Shown here piece after piece: positions 17,789 through 30,010 of a DNA stretch of 64,000 nucleotides. Origin of the DNA: JAHFUA01 sp963808725. Lineage in GTDB: Bacteria; Acidobacteriota; Terriglobia; Terriglobales; Acidobacteriaceae. The position numbers were made by a program, and so were the translations under genes. The DNA lies in NCBI GenBank assembly GCA_963808725.1, contig CAWEGO010000002.1:2410952-2474951 (forward strand), in the 5' to 3' direction. Each line of letters opens with the position of its first letter. Positions within the stretch are counted from its first letter, which is position 1. Under the pieces are notes generated by a model that was given only the letters and a program-made list of their open reading frames with translations, did no database searches and had not been told where the DNA came from.

Positions 17789-18859
17789 GTGATCCACTTC
17801 CAACCACAACACAAGACCTGGGTGACGGCAGGGGTGTTGCTGTGCCTGCTGGCAGGCTGTGGCCAGAAGATCGGCAAGGCCAAGGAGTACGCCTACGTCT
17901 CGGGGCAAGAGGCCTTCCTGCGCGACCAGGTCGCGACCGTCTATAAGAAGGTGGGCAAAGTACAGAACGGCGAGCGCGTCGAGGTGCTGGAGAAATACCG
18001 GCGCTTCGTTCGCGTGCGCAACGAGGCCAACGAGGTCGGCTGGATCGAGCTGCGCTACCTGACCACCGCCGAGGTCTACGACGAGTGCCAGAAGCTGGCC
18101 TCCGAGCACGCCGCCGACCCGGTGCAGGCACCCGGCACTACGCGCTTCGCCACCAATCTGCACGTCACGCCCGAGCGCGAGGGCGAGCACCTCTACCTGC
18201 TCAAGGAGGGGGCGAAGATCGACTTGCTGGTGCGTGCGACCTCGGAAAAGCCTGTTCCCCAGGGCGGCGCTCAGCCTAAGCCAGTGGCCGCCAAAAAAAG
18301 TAAGGAGAAAAAGGAGACTGAAGAAGGCCCGACGAAGCCGATGGAGGACTGGTGGCTGGTGCGCGTGCCGCCCCCGCCCGGCACTTCCGCCCCTGCGCGC
18401 GTGGGATGGGTGCTGGCGCGCATGGTGGACCTCGATGTGCCGATTGAGATCGGGCAGTACGCGGAAGGGCAGCGCATCATCGCGTTCTTCGTCCTCAACC
18501 AGGTGGAGGACCTCAACAAGCAGGTTCCGCAGTATGTGGTCGCGGTGAATGAGCCGCGCGATGGCATGCCGTTCGACTTCAACCAGATCCGTGTGTTCTC
18601 CTGGAATGTAAAGAAGCACCGCTACGAAACCGCCTACCGCGAACGCAAGCTGCAGGGGATGCTTCCCATCCGCGTCGGCGAGCAGGAGTTTGATAAGGAA
18701 GGCAAGCTGCCGATCTTCGTCCTGCGCGTGAAGGACGACGCCGGCAACGTCGAGGTCCGCACCTACAAGATGAATGGGGTGATGGTGCGCCGCGTGCTCC
18801 CGCCCGGCGAAGGGAAGCCGGCTGCTAAGGCGGCGCCTGCGCGCAAGCGGCGGCGGTGA
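17789..18859 (+). CDS. Lipoprotein with SH3-like domain
   Basis: About 356 residues if started at GTG 17789 (VIHFQPQHKTW); the frame is open back to 17708 but a TATATT-like box at 17770 argues for the shorter form. Lipobox LLAGC follows a hydrophobic stretch. Residues about 35-95 resemble a bacterial SH3 domain (VYKKVGKVQNGERVEVLEK, FVRVRNEANEVGWIELRYL), with a second SH3-like piece after it and a Lys-rich linker (KKSKEKKETEEG). The C-terminal half is charged with no family I know. It ends in a basic tail, KKAAPARKRRR-like. Probably an envelope protein; function unknown. Confidence 0.68.
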   Translation: MIHFQPQHKTWVTAGVLLCLLAGCGQKIGKAKEYAYVSGQEAFLRDQVATVYKKVGKVQNGERVEVLEKYRRFVRVRNEANEVGWIELRYLTTAEVYDECQKLASEHAADPVQAPGTTRFATNLHVTPEREGEHLYLLKEGAKIDLLVRATSEKPVPQGGAQPKPVAAKKSKEKKETEEGPTKPMEDWWLVRVPPPPGTSAPARVGWVLARMVDLDVPIEIGQYAEGQRIIAFFVLNQVEDLNKQVPQYVVAVNEPRDGMPFDFNQIRVFSWNVKKHRYETAYRERKLQGMLPIRVGEQEFDKEGKLPIFVLRVKDDAGNVEVRTYKMNGVMVRRVLPPGEGKPAAKAAPARKRRR

Positions 18860-18867
18860 AGATAGTA

Positions 18868-18955
18868 CCCAGTACCTGGTACTCAGTACCAAGTGAAAAC
18901 CACTTCGCATCGTTACTGAGTACTGAGTACTGGGTACTGAGTACTTGGTGCTAAG
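18868..18955. repeat. Stuttering repeat (GTACT/CAGTA type)
   Basis: Runs of AGTACCCAGTACCTGGTACT and ACTGAGTACTGAGTACTGGG fill the gap between converging genes. The units pair with one another. A second copy of the same type is at 23312-23436. Confidence 0.75.
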
Positions 18956-20486
18956 AATAGAACTCCGCGATCGACTCCACCACATAGCGCTGCTCGTCGG
19001 CGGTCAACTCGGGGAACATAGGCAGGGCCAGCACTTCGCGCGAGGCGCATTCGGATTCCGGCAGGTCACCCTTTTTGTATCCCAGGTAGGAGAAGCATTT
19101 CTGCAGGTGCAGAGGCAGCGGATAGTACACCTGGGTGCCGATACAGCGAGAAGCGAGGAAGGCTCGCAGTTCGCCGCGGCGCCTGGCGCGGATGACGTAC
19201 TGGTGGAAGATATGGTGGGCCTGGAGCACGGTTTCGAGAAGGCGCACAGGAGCCAGCGCATTCGGGCCGTCGGCGATCAGTCCGGCGCGTGCGAACAGGC
19301 GGTCGTATTCGGCGGCATGCTCGCGGCGGCAGGCGTTCCAGCGCTCCAGGTGCTGGAGCTTCACCCGCAGCACTGCCGCCTGCAGAGCGTCAAGACGGCT
19401 GTTGGCGCCAATCTCGTCATGAACGTAGCGCTCGCGAATGCCGAGATTGCGCAGGCTGCGTATACGCGCGGCTATCTCGGAGTCGGCGGTCGCCACGCAG
19501 CCGGCATCGCCGAAAGCTCCGAGGTTCTTGGTGGGATAGAAACTGAACGCGGCCGCCGTGCCCAGCGTCCCCGTGCGCCGTCCGCGCCACAACGCGCCGA
19601 AGGCCTGGGCGGCGTCTTCGATGACGGCCAGTTTGTGCTCGGCGGCGATGCGCGCGAATGCGTCCATGTCGGCGCACTGCCCGTAGAGGTGCACGGGAAG
19701 CAGCGCCCGCAGCCTGGCGGGACGCGAGCCCCTGAGCCGCCGCTCAACCAGCGCCGGATCAAGGTTCAGCGTGCGCGGGTCGATGTCCATCAGCGCCGGG
19801 CGCGCCCCAGCGCGCACGATGGCGGCGGCGGAAGAGAAGAAGCTGAACGCGGTGGTGATGACCTCGTCGCCGGGCCCGACGCCTGAGGCCACCAGCGCCA
19901 GCCACAACGCGTCGGTGCCGGAAGCGCAGCCCACGACGAAAGCCGCGCCTAGATAGGCAGCAGCTTCGCGTTCGAAGGCCAATACCTCCTCGCTCAGGAT
20001 AAACTGCTGCGACTGCGCCACGCGCTCGATCGCCTGCTCGATCTCATGGCGGATCTCGGCGTACTGCCGCCCCAGGTCCAGCATCGGCACTTCTCGAAGC
20101 GCGGGGGATTTGACCGCAGATTCCTTCACCGGAGTCGAGATTGTAGCACTGGCCTGCAGGCGCGGTGGGGCCGGTGGCGCGGCGCCGTCTGCGAGCGATC
20201 CCTTCCATTCCTCGAGCGAAACGCGCAAGCCCTCCACCGCGATCCCACAGTACGCGCCGGGGTAGTCCGCCAGTTTGCGGCTGGCGCGGGCCAGCAACGA
20301 GCACGCCCCGGTGATGTTCCCGGTCGAGTGATGGTGCAGGCCGACGGCGGCCTGGATGACCGCCTGCAGGAACTTCTTCTCCTCGCCGTGGGCTTCGCGC
20401 CACACGTCTTCCAGCACTTCGTGGGCTTCGAAGAAGCTGCCGGCGTTGAACAGCTCGATGCCGTGCTGGAATTTGGCGGAGTCCAC
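18951..20486 (-). CDS. DUF309-DegT/DnrJ/EryC1 aminotransferase fusion
   Basis: About 511 residues. The first ATG-less frame runs upstream to 20900, but GTG complementary to 20484-20486 (VDSAKFQHGIELFNAG) matches how DUF309 proteins begin. Residues about 1-95 are DUF309 (FFEAHEVLEDVWREAHG, QAAVGLHHHSTGN). A linker of about 45 residues follows, then a PLP-dependent sugar/nucleotide-sugar aminotransferase from VPMLDLGRQYAEI to the end, with ASGTDALWLAL, IEDAAQAFGA, and FSFYPTKNLGAFGDAG carrying the PLP lysine. DegT enzymes make amino sugars for envelope polysaccharides. I do not know a fused form; no stop separates the parts. Confidence 0.85.
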   Translation of the reverse strand: MDSAKFQHGIELFNAGSFFEAHEVLEDVWREAHGEEKKFLQAVIQAAVGLHHHSTGNITGACSLLARASRKLADYPGAYCGIAVEGLRVSLEEWKGSLADGAAPPAPPRLQASATISTPVKESAVKSPALREVPMLDLGRQYAEIRHEIEQAIERVAQSQQFILSEEVLAFEREAAAYLGAAFVVGCASGTDALWLALVASGVGPGDEVITTAFSFFSSAAAIVRAGARPALMDIDPRTLNLDPALVERRLRGSRPARLRALLPVHLYGQCADMDAFARIAAEHKLAVIEDAAQAFGALWRGRRTGTLGTAAAFSFYPTKNLGAFGDAGCVATADSEIAARIRSLRNLGIRERYVHDEIGANSRLDALQAAVLRVKLQHLERWNACRREHAAEYDRLFARAGLIADGPNALAPVRLLETVLQAHHIFHQYVIRARRRGELRAFLASRCIGTQVYYPLPLHLQKCFSYLGYKKGDLPESECASREVLALPMFPELTADEQRYVVESIAEFYS

Positions 20487-20518
20487 CGGGTCATTCTGAC
20501 ATGAATGTGAGGGGAAAA

Positions 20519-20614
20519 CTGAAAACCACGGAGGACGCAGAGGACGCCGAGGAATTCTATTCAGGGGTACTAATTCGATTCCTCCTCGTCCTTGGCGTCC
20601 TCTGTGGTTTTCAT
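20519..20614. repeat. Large hairpin (GGACGC type)
   Basis: GAAAACCACGGAGGACGCAG followed by AGGACGCCGAGGAAT is complementary to ATTCCTCCTCGTCCTTGG and CGTCCTCTGTGGTTTTC; the arms are about 35 bases with a 22-base loop. It lies between the fusion gene and the PuuD-like gene. A shorter relative (CACGGAGGCACTGAGACACG) is at 32203-32230. Confidence 0.8.
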
Positions 20615-20623
20615 TGTTTGAAT

Positions 20624-21370
20624 CTAGCGTCCGAACAATGGATAGTGGCTCGCCGCACCCATGAAGAAAAGCAAAGGGAAAGAAATAACGAAGTTGGCCC
20701 GCGAGGCGATAAAGGCCTGTCGCATCATCCGGCCCAATTTGTCCGGCATGGGCCCGGCAGCGGAGGTTTCCCGGGTCCAGGCGATAAGCCGCTTGTTGGC
20801 GCGCCAGACGATGCCCCACACGTTCAGCAGCATGAACCATCCCAACCCGCCGCCCACGCCGATCGCGAGCACGCGGTTGTTCTCCACCTGCGAATTCCAC
20901 TCGAGAAAGACCACGGCGGCGCCAACAAGAATCACGACAAAGATAACCGTCAGCACCACTCCATTATTGAGCGCGCCCTTGCCGGCCATGAGCACTCCCT
21001 GCTCGATGACGAAGGCTAGTGTCCACACCAGGAAGAAGCTGCCGAAGACGCTGCCGGCACTGTAGCCATGATTGCGGGCGTCGAGGACGGTGATCCGCGA
21101 CCAGAAGACGATCCCGGCCAGCACCGTCACCACCGCCCCCCAGCGAAACCACCACAGCGACAGCGACAGTAGCGTGGGATTCATCTTGGCTTTAGTCGGG
21201 GCATCCAACTGCTTCTGCAATGGCATGTTCACGAGATTGAAGAAATAAAGCAGGCCGATCCAGGTGATGGCGGCGGCAAAATGGATCCAGCGCAGGATAA
21301 TCTCGTAGTTGCTGCCGAAGTCCGTAGGCGGATGGAAGGGGATGTTGAGCAAAGCTGGCGTGGCAAGCAT
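20624..21370 (-). CDS. PuuD-like urate-hydroxylase membrane domain protein
   Basis: 248 residues with about 6-7 membrane spans. ILRWIHFAAAITWIGLLYFF near residue 25 and the following LVNMPLQKQLD are characteristic of the membrane (N-terminal) part of the cytochrome-c-type urate hydroxylase PuuD family. There is no CxxCH motif here, so the haem-c domain found in full PuuD is missing, as in many shorter relatives. AAGGAGAG lies six bases upstream of the start. No other purine-breakdown gene is nearby, so a role in urate oxidation is uncertain; a general quinone/haem membrane role is possible. Confidence 0.7.
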   Translation of the reverse strand: MLATPALLNIPFHPPTDFGSNYEIILRWIHFAAAITWIGLLYFFNLVNMPLQKQLDAPTKAKMNPTLLSLSLWWFRWGAVVTVLAGIVFWSRITVLDARNHGYSAGSVFGSFFLVWTLAFVIEQGVLMAGKGALNNGVVLTVIFVVILVGAAVVFLEWNSQVENNRVLAIGVGGGLGWFMLLNVWGIVWRANKRLIAWTRETSAAGPMPDKLGRMMRQAFIASRANFVISFPLLFFMGAASHYPLFGR

Positions 21371-21532
21371 CTTCTCTCCTTAGACGGAGGGCATGGTTGC
21401 ACGCAGGCTGACGGCTGTCAATGCGGGTTGCAAAAGCCGGGCACCAGCCGTATCGTACCAATGGGGCCGCCCGGCGATCCTCTGCGTCTTTTTGGGCGGC
21501 ATCTTAATCTTTGTGGTTCGGGGAGATCGGCG

Positions 21533-21844
21533 ATGGACAAGCCGGCACAGAATATTCAAGACTCCTTCCTCAACAATGCCCGCAAGGAAAAAGCGACCAT
21601 CACCATCTATCTGCTGAGCGGGGTGAAGCTGACGGGACGCATTCGCTCGTTCGACAAGTATTCGGTGGTGCTGGAGACCAACAACCAGGAGCAACTGATT
21701 TTCAAGCACGCCATTTCCACCGTGGTCACGCCCCGGCCGGTGCACCCGATGGAGCGTCCGGGGCATATCGAAGGCAAACCGGCCGCCTCGGCGCCGCAGG
21801 TGGTGTCCGGAGCTGCGGCCACTCCTTCCGGCACGGAGGGATAG
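21533..21844 (+). CDS. hfq: RNA chaperone Hfq
   Basis: 103 residues from ATG 21533 (MDKPAQNIQDSFLNNARK), which has GGGGAG 8 bases upstream; the frame is open further left to 21281 but without similarity there. The Sm fold is clear: NARKEKATITIYLLSGVKL, then RIRSFDKYSVVLE and the Sm2 motif IFKHAISTVVT in place of the common YKHAISTVVP. Hfq forms a hexamer that pairs small RNAs with their targets. A proline/alanine/serine-rich tail follows. hflX comes next in the same direction after 48 bases, the order also seen in E. coli. Confidence 0.95.
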   Translation: MDKPAQNIQDSFLNNARKEKATITIYLLSGVKLTGRIRSFDKYSVVLETNNQEQLIFKHAISTVVTPRPVHPMERPGHIEGKPAASAPQVVSGAAATPSGTEG

Positions 21845-21892
21845 ACGATCCGCGGTGCCCGCGCAAACCGGTCCGCTCCCGGCGGCAGGGGA

Positions 21893-23308
21893 ATGCCTAC
21901 GCCACCCCAGCAAACCAAAAGCAGGTTTGCCGGCGACCCCGGTACCTCGCGCGATCGCAATGAGCGCGTCTTCCTCGTCGGCCTCGATCACCGGCCGCGG
22001 CGCAAACCCTGGAAGCAGGTGAAACCCGCGAGTGTCCCGCGCATGGCGCGCGACAGCAGCGTGGCACGCGCAGGCGAAGATGCATCCGCGGACTTCAGCG
22101 CTGAGGAATCGATGGCCGAATTGCGTGAACTGGCGGCGAGCGCCGGCGCCGAGGTCGTGGGAGAATTCATCCAGTCGCGGGAGAAGCCGGATCCGGCGAC
22201 GCTGATCGGGCGCGGCAAGCTGGAAGAGATCGCCGGGGCAGCGGCCTCGGCGGGCGCTGAGCTGGTCATCTTCGACCACGACCTCTCGCCTTCCCAGCAG
22301 CGCAACGTCGAAGACGCGGTCAGGGTGCGGGTGATCGACCGCACCCAGCTCATACTCGATATCTTCGCGCGCCACGCCCGCTCCCGCGAAGGACAGTTGC
22401 AGGTGGAGCTGGCGCAACTCGAATATCTGCTGCCGCGGCTGACCGGGCGGGGCATCGAAATGTCGCAGATCGCGGGCACTGCCGCCGGCGGTCGCGGACC
22501 GATCGGCACCCGCGGGCCCGGTGAGACCCAGCTTGAGACCGACCGCCGCAAAATCGCCCGCCGCATCCGCCACATCCAGCAGCAGGTGGAGAACGTGCGG
22601 CGCACCCGCGCGCAGCAGCGGCAACGGCGGGAGTCCGTGCCGGTCGCGACAGTTGCCCTGGTGGGCTACACCAACGCCGGAAAATCTACATTGTTCAACG
22701 CGCTGACGCGCGCCAGCGTGCTGGAATCGCCGCGCCTGTTCGCGACGCTCGACCCCACGATACGCGCCGTGCGGTTGCCCTCGCGCCGCAAGGCGTTGCT
22801 GTCGGATACGGTGGGATTCATCCGCAACCTGCCGCACACGCTGGTGACCTCGTTCCGGGCGACGCTCGAGGAAGTGCAGCGCGCGTCGCTGCTGCTCGAG
22901 GTTTCGGACGTGACCAGCCCGGTCGCGGCCGAGCAGGAGGCGCAGGTGGAGAAGGTGCTGCGCGAGCTGGAAGTGCAGGACAAGCCGCGGCTGCGGGTCG
23001 TGAACAAGATCGATCTGCTGCCGGCCGCGCGGCGGGACGCGCTGCAGGATGATGCTAAGACGGTGCATGTGTCAGCGGTGAAGGGAACAGGAATTTCCGC
23101 TCTATTGGATCGGATTGACGCGGCGTTGCAGGAAGATCCGCTAAGCCGCGTGACCTTGCATGTGCCGCAGCGGGAGGGGAAAGCGCTGGCGATCTTGGAG
23201 GGCCAGGCGCGGATTTTTTCTCGTGAATACCGTGATGGCTTCGTGGAGCTGAGCGCGCAGGTGCCGGCGTCGGTGTTGAGGAAGGTACGAAGCTTCGTGC
23301 GAGAGTAG
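21893..23308 (+). CDS. hflX: GTPase HflX
   Basis: 471 residues. Ribosome-associated GTPase that splits or rescues stalled 70S ribosomes. An HflX-specific N-terminal region contains PDPATLIGRGKLEEI and VIDRTQLILDIFARHARSR; a glycine-rich segment GGRGPIGTRGPGETQLETD precedes the G domain. GTP motifs: GYTNAGKSTLFNAL (G1), DTVGFIRNLP (G3), VVNKIDLL (G4) and SAVKGTG (G5). All are intact. The first ~40 residues are basic and poorly conserved, so the true start may be slightly further in. It follows hfq, and a repeat-filled gap follows before the ATP synthase genes. Confidence 0.93.
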   Translation: MPTPPQQTKSRFAGDPGTSRDRNERVFLVGLDHRPRRKPWKQVKPASVPRMARDSSVARAGEDASADFSAEESMAELRELAASAGAEVVGEFIQSREKPDPATLIGRGKLEEIAGAAASAGAELVIFDHDLSPSQQRNVEDAVRVRVIDRTQLILDIFARHARSREGQLQVELAQLEYLLPRLTGRGIEMSQIAGTAAGGRGPIGTRGPGETQLETDRRKIARRIRHIQQQVENVRRTRAQQRQRRESVPVATVALVGYTNAGKSTLFNALTRASVLESPRLFATLDPTIRAVRLPSRRKALLSDTVGFIRNLPHTLVTSFRATLEEVQRASLLLEVSDVTSPVAAEQEAQVEKVLRELEVQDKPRLRVVNKIDLLPAARRDALQDDAKTVHVSAVKGTGISALLDRIDAALQEDPLSRVTLHVPQREGKALAILEGQARIFSREYRDGFVELSAQVPASVLRKVRSFVRE

Positions 23309-23311
23309 CGA

Positions 23312-23436
23312 GTGCTCAGTAACTCGGTATTCAGTACTCAACGCGCTGCTGGACCCAGTCAAGAAGCGAGCGGCCGGCACGGAGTGAAACTGAGTACTGA
23401 GTGCCGGGTACTGAGTACTGACTACTGAGTACTGAG
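23312..23436. repeat. Stuttering repeat (ACTGAGTACT type)
   Basis: Multiple overlapping ACTGAGTACTGAGTGCCGGG and TACTGACTACTGAGTACTGA units, with AACTCGGTATTCAGTACTCA at the other end forming the opposite arm. Same type as 18868-18955. Confidence 0.75.
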
Positions 23437-23740
23437 GTAAAGCTAAATGGGCCGGCTGCCAAGAAGCGGTGACTTTTCCTTGGCCTCCAGCCCATTCGAT
23501 CCTGACTCGGATCGGAGGTGATGCTTATATGCTAAACCTGTCGGCGGAAAAGTCAAGTCGGCCGGAGCCATCGCTTGGCCGGCCAGGGCCGTACGATGAC
23601 CTATCTTCTCCCGGCTAACTACATGAAAACTCGCATCAATCCCGCACTCCCCCGCGTTGACACAAGCGGTACGGGATGGTAGTTTGATGAGTTTGACGCC
23701 ATCGTAAATTTTCTGTTTCCTGGGCTGGTCTAACGATTCC
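23437..23740. other. Leader region before the ATP synthase genes
   Basis: About 300 bases. It holds an ideal ribosome site (23514-23520) with a 29-codon frame behind it, listed separately, and complementary GGCCGG/CCGGCC runs near 23558 and 23580. No known RNA family was recognised. Confidence 0.5.
23529..23618 (+). CDS. Possible 29-residue leader peptide
   Basis: ATG 23529 follows an almost perfect ribosome site GGAGGTGA (23514-23521) at normal spacing and opens 29 codons (MLNLSAEKSSRPEPSLGRPG and ten more) ending at TAA 23616-23618. A second ATG at 23521 gives only four codons. It lies 120 bases upstream of the first ATP synthase gene. Basic and Pro/Ser-rich, no hydrophobic part. It may be a leader peptide or chance; only the quality of the ribosome site speaks for it. 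Confidence 0.3.
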   Translation: MLNLSAEKSSRPEPSLGRPGPYDDLSSPG

Positions 23741-24223
23741 ATGGATGAGATTCTTCGGCAGCTAGGCGAACTCCTGCTCGCGGCTATCCCCACCGTGGTG
23801 GTGTTCGTCATGCTGTTCTACGCCTACAAGCTGATCGTGCACGAGCCGCTGGTGGCGGTATTGGACGAGCGCCGGGCGCGTACGCAAGGCGCGGTGGAGA
23901 AGGCCAATGCCGACATCGCGGCCGCCGAAGCGCGCACCGCCGAATACGAGCAGCGCCTGCGCGACGCCCGGCTCTCTATCTTCAAGAAGCTGGAAGCGCG
24001 CCGGCAGCAGTGGTCGCAGGCTCGCGCGGCAGCGGTGGCCGAAGCCCGGGCGGCGGCGGAGACGCGCGTCAAGGCGGCGCGAACTTCCCTGGAGCAGGAC
24101 GTCGAGCAGGCCAAGGTGACGCTCCAGGCCGAAAGCGAAACGCTGGCCAGCCAGATCATCCAAACCGTCCTCAAACCGGCGCTGGTGGCCGGAAGCCCCG
24201 TAGCAGGTGGCCAGCAATCATGA
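23741..24223 (+). CDS. ATP synthase subunit b' (F0 stator)
   Basis: 160 residues. One membrane span at residues 13-33 (LLAAIPTVVVFVMLFYAY) followed by a long charged coiled coil rich in Ala, Glu, Lys and Arg to residue 145, the layout of the b-type peripheral stalk. It is the first of seven ATP synthase genes in one direction. The next gene, also b-type, overlaps its stop codon (ATGA), so the two are translated together and probably form a b/b' pair. The a and c subunit genes are not in the cluster. Confidence 0.88.
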   Translation: MDEILRQLGELLLAAIPTVVVFVMLFYAYKLIVHEPLVAVLDERRARTQGAVEKANADIAAAEARTAEYEQRLRDARLSIFKKLEARRQQWSQARAAAVAEARAAAETRVKAARTSLEQDVEQAKVTLQAESETLASQIIQTVLKPALVAGSPVAGGQQS

Positions 24224-24987
24224 CTCGACATGCTTTCGCGCGATGGTTTCTGGCAGTGGTCCTGGTCGTCCTGTTTGCGGGAGTGGCATGGAGCCAGCAG
24301 CACTCGCCATCTCCCGCTCCGGCGGAGCAGCAGCAGAAATCGGAACCGAAGAAGCCGGCGCATTCCGAAGAAGGCGCCGCTGCCAAGCATGGGGAGGGGT
24401 TGGGGAGTGAGCTGGCCGAGGAATCGCGTGAAGCAGCCGGTGAAGATGAAACCGCGGAGTTCAAGCAGTCGGCGTCGGTGCGCTGGCTGGCCCGAATCAC
24501 CGGGCTGACGCCATTCGCCGCCTACTGGGTTTTTGTCACTCTGAACTTCGTCATCATCGCGGTGCTGCTGGCGATGATCATGAAGTCAAAGCTGCCTGCG
24601 GCGTTCCGCAGCCGAACCGCGACCATCCAGCAGGGTATCGCCGAGGCTCGCCAGGCGAGCGAAGAAGCTCGCCACCGTCTGAGCAAAATCGAAAGCCGGT
24701 TGTCAAAACTGGATAGCGAAATTGCCGCCATGGCTGCCGCCGCCGAGGCCGAGGCGCAGAAAGAAGAAGCGCGCATCCAGGCCGGCGCCGAGGAAGACAA
24801 GCGCAAGATCGTGGAAGCCGCCGAGCAGGAGATCATTGCCGCAACCCGCCTGGCGCGCACGCAATTGCGCGCCTATGCCGGCGAATTGGCGGTGACGCTG
24901 GCGGAAAAACGCATCCAGGTGAACGCCTCAACCGACCAGGAGCTGGTGCGGGCCTTCGTCGATCAACTGGGAAAGAACGGCAAATAG
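24220..24987 (+). CDS. atpF: ATP synthase subunit b (long form)
   Basis: 255 residues from ATG 24220, overlapping the previous stop by four bases. The N-terminus (FLAVVLVVLFAGVAWSQQ) looks like a signal peptide, followed by a charged, Pro/Gln/Glu-rich segment (about 25-85). A membrane span lies at about 105-125 (AAYWVFVTLNFVIIAVLL), then a coiled coil with repeated Ala/Glu/Arg. The tail ends in VRAFVDQLGKNGK. Longer than a standard b subunit (about 160) because of the exported-looking N-terminus, a form I have seen in other Acidobacteria. Three bases separate it from atpH. Confidence 0.87.
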   Translation: MTRHAFARWFLAVVLVVLFAGVAWSQQHSPSPAPAEQQQKSEPKKPAHSEEGAAAKHGEGLGSELAEESREAAGEDETAEFKQSASVRWLARITGLTPFAAYWVFVTLNFVIIAVLLAMIMKSKLPAAFRSRTATIQQGIAEARQASEEARHRLSKIESRLSKLDSEIAAMAAAAEAEAQKEEARIQAGAEEDKRKIVEAAEQEIIAATRLARTQLRAYAGELAVTLAEKRIQVNASTDQELVRAFVDQLGKNGK

Positions 24988-24990
24988 AGC

Positions 24991-25527
24991 ATGTCCGTCT
25001 TCAGCCGATACGCGCGCGCCTTCGCCGACGTGGTGACCGACAAGAAGCTCGATCCCCGCACGGTGGAGGACGAGTTGTGGGCGTTCGTCAAGATTGTGGA
25101 TTCGGTGCCGGACCTGCGCACGGTTTGGGAAAACCCTTCGGTCGAAGCGCGGCAGAAGCATGCGGTGCTGGACCAGATCATCCAGCGCATTGGCGGCACG
25201 CGCATGCTGCGGAACTTCGTCGCGGTGCTGATCGACCACCGGCGGGTGGCGGCGTTGCCGGAGATCGCGCGCCAGTTCGAGCTCGACCTGAACGAGCGCC
25301 TGGGGCTGGCCGACGCCGAGGTCACCAGCGCCCGCGAGCTGAGCGATCTTGAGAAGCGGGCCTTGGAAGCCCGTGTGAGCCAGGTTACCGGCAAGAAGGT
25401 CCGCGCGCGGTACAAGACCGACGCCAAGGTGCTGGGCGGAGCCGTAGTGAAGGTGGGGAGCACGATCTACGACGGATCGATCCGAGGGCAGTTGGAAAAG
25501 CTGAAACAGGAGTTGAGCGCAGGATAG
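24991..25527 (+). CDS. atpH: ATP synthase subunit delta
   Basis: 178 residues; OSCP-type stalk subunit joining the b dimer to the alpha/beta head. Typical opening SRYARAFADVV, middle LIDHRRVAALPEIARQFEL and the C-terminal signature GGAVVKVGSTIYDGSIRGQLEKL. Soluble, helical. Starts three bases after atpF. A repeat of AGCCAAGAGC-type units follows and separates it from the alpha gene. Confidence 0.92.
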   Translation: MSVFSRYARAFADVVTDKKLDPRTVEDELWAFVKIVDSVPDLRTVWENPSVEARQKHAVLDQIIQRIGGTRMLRNFVAVLIDHRRVAALPEIARQFELDLNERLGLADAEVTSARELSDLEKRALEARVSQVTGKKVRARYKTDAKVLGGAVVKVGSTIYDGSIRGQLEKLKQELSAG

Positions 25528-25534
25528 AACCGCT

Positions 25535-25597
25535 CTTGGCTTTTGCCTTTAGCCAAGAGCCGAGAGCTAATAGCCAAAAGCCAGGAGCCAAGGCTTA
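25535..25597. repeat. Stuttering repeat (AGCCAAGAGC type)
   Basis: GGCTTTTGCCTTTAGCCAAG, then GAGAGCTAATAGCCAAAAGC and CAGGAGCCAAGGCTT between atpH and atpA. The arms GGCTTTTGCC/GGCAAAAGCC-like can pair. Relatives at 27308-27338, 29980-30010 and 51030-51200. Confidence 0.7.
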
Positions 25598-25601
25598 ATT
25601 T

Positions 25602-27144
<1,543 letters not shown>

Positions 27145-27156
27145 TTGTTTGGGAAG

Positions 27157-27176
27157 GGCACGGCTTCAGCCGTGCC
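27157..27176. repeat. 20-base palindrome GGCACGGC-TTCA-GCCGTGCC
   Basis: A perfect hairpin just after atpA; related GCACGGCTGAAGCCGCG and GCGCGGCTTGAGCCGCGC occur at 54374 and 54183. It could be an internal terminator or RNA-processing site in the operon. Confidence 0.65.
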
Positions 27177-27182
27177 GCACGG

Positions 27183-27308
27183 AGAAGTTTCGTGATTGTC
27201 ATCCCGAGCGAAGCGCGACCGAACGGAGTGAGGAAGCGCGAGTCGAGGATCTCGGTTTTTGTCGGTTTGGAACCAAGATTCCTCGCGGCCGAAGCCGCTC
27301 GGAATAAC
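27183..27308. repeat. GTCATCCCGA-family inverted repeat, copy 2
   Basis: Starts GTGATTGTCATCCCGAGCG and ends GCCGCTCGGAATAACAAG; inside are GTCGAGGATCTCGG and ATTCCTCGCGGCC. It lies between atpA and atpG and so would be transcribed. Confidence 0.7.
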
Positions 27309-27338
27309 AAGTAATAAGGACTAAGAGCCAAGAGCTAA

Positions 27339-28385
<1,047 letters not shown>

Positions 28386-28387
28386 AT

Positions 28388-28490
28388 TGAGCCATTGCGG
28401 CATTAATTCATTGATTCATTGGGCCCGCGGCTTTTCAATGGATCAATGAATCAATGACTCAATGAATCAATTTCCAAATTGAGAGTCTTC
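28388..28490. repeat. Stuttering repeat (TCAATGAATCAATG type)
   Basis: ATTGATTCATTGGG on one side and CAATGGATCAATGAATCAAT, GACTCAATGAATCAAT on the other can pair around a GCCCGCGGC loop, between atpG and atpD. Confidence 0.75.
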
Positions 28491-28492
28491 AT

Positions 28493-29944
<1,452 letters not shown>

Positions 29945-29979
29945 GAACCGTCGTGAGTCGGAAGTCGCGAGTCGCAAGC

Positions 29980-30010
29980 AAAGGCGCCAAGAGCTAAGGG
30001 CTAAAAGCTA
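29980..30010. repeat. Stuttering repeat (AAGAGCTAA type)
   Basis: CGCCAAGAGCTAAGGGCTAA then AAGCTAATGG just before atpC; the GAGTCGGAAGTCGCGAGTCG run at 29952-29973 precedes it. Confidence 0.6.

Noticed and set aside
21380..23068. Minus-strand frame of 562 codons opposite hfq and hflX
   Set aside because: Covers two recognised genes on the other strand, and shows no domain; composition typical of an antisense shadow.
23312..23436. ACTGAGTACT repeats as a CRISPR array
   Set aside because: Units are only about 10-12 bases, without unique spacers, and no cas gene is present.
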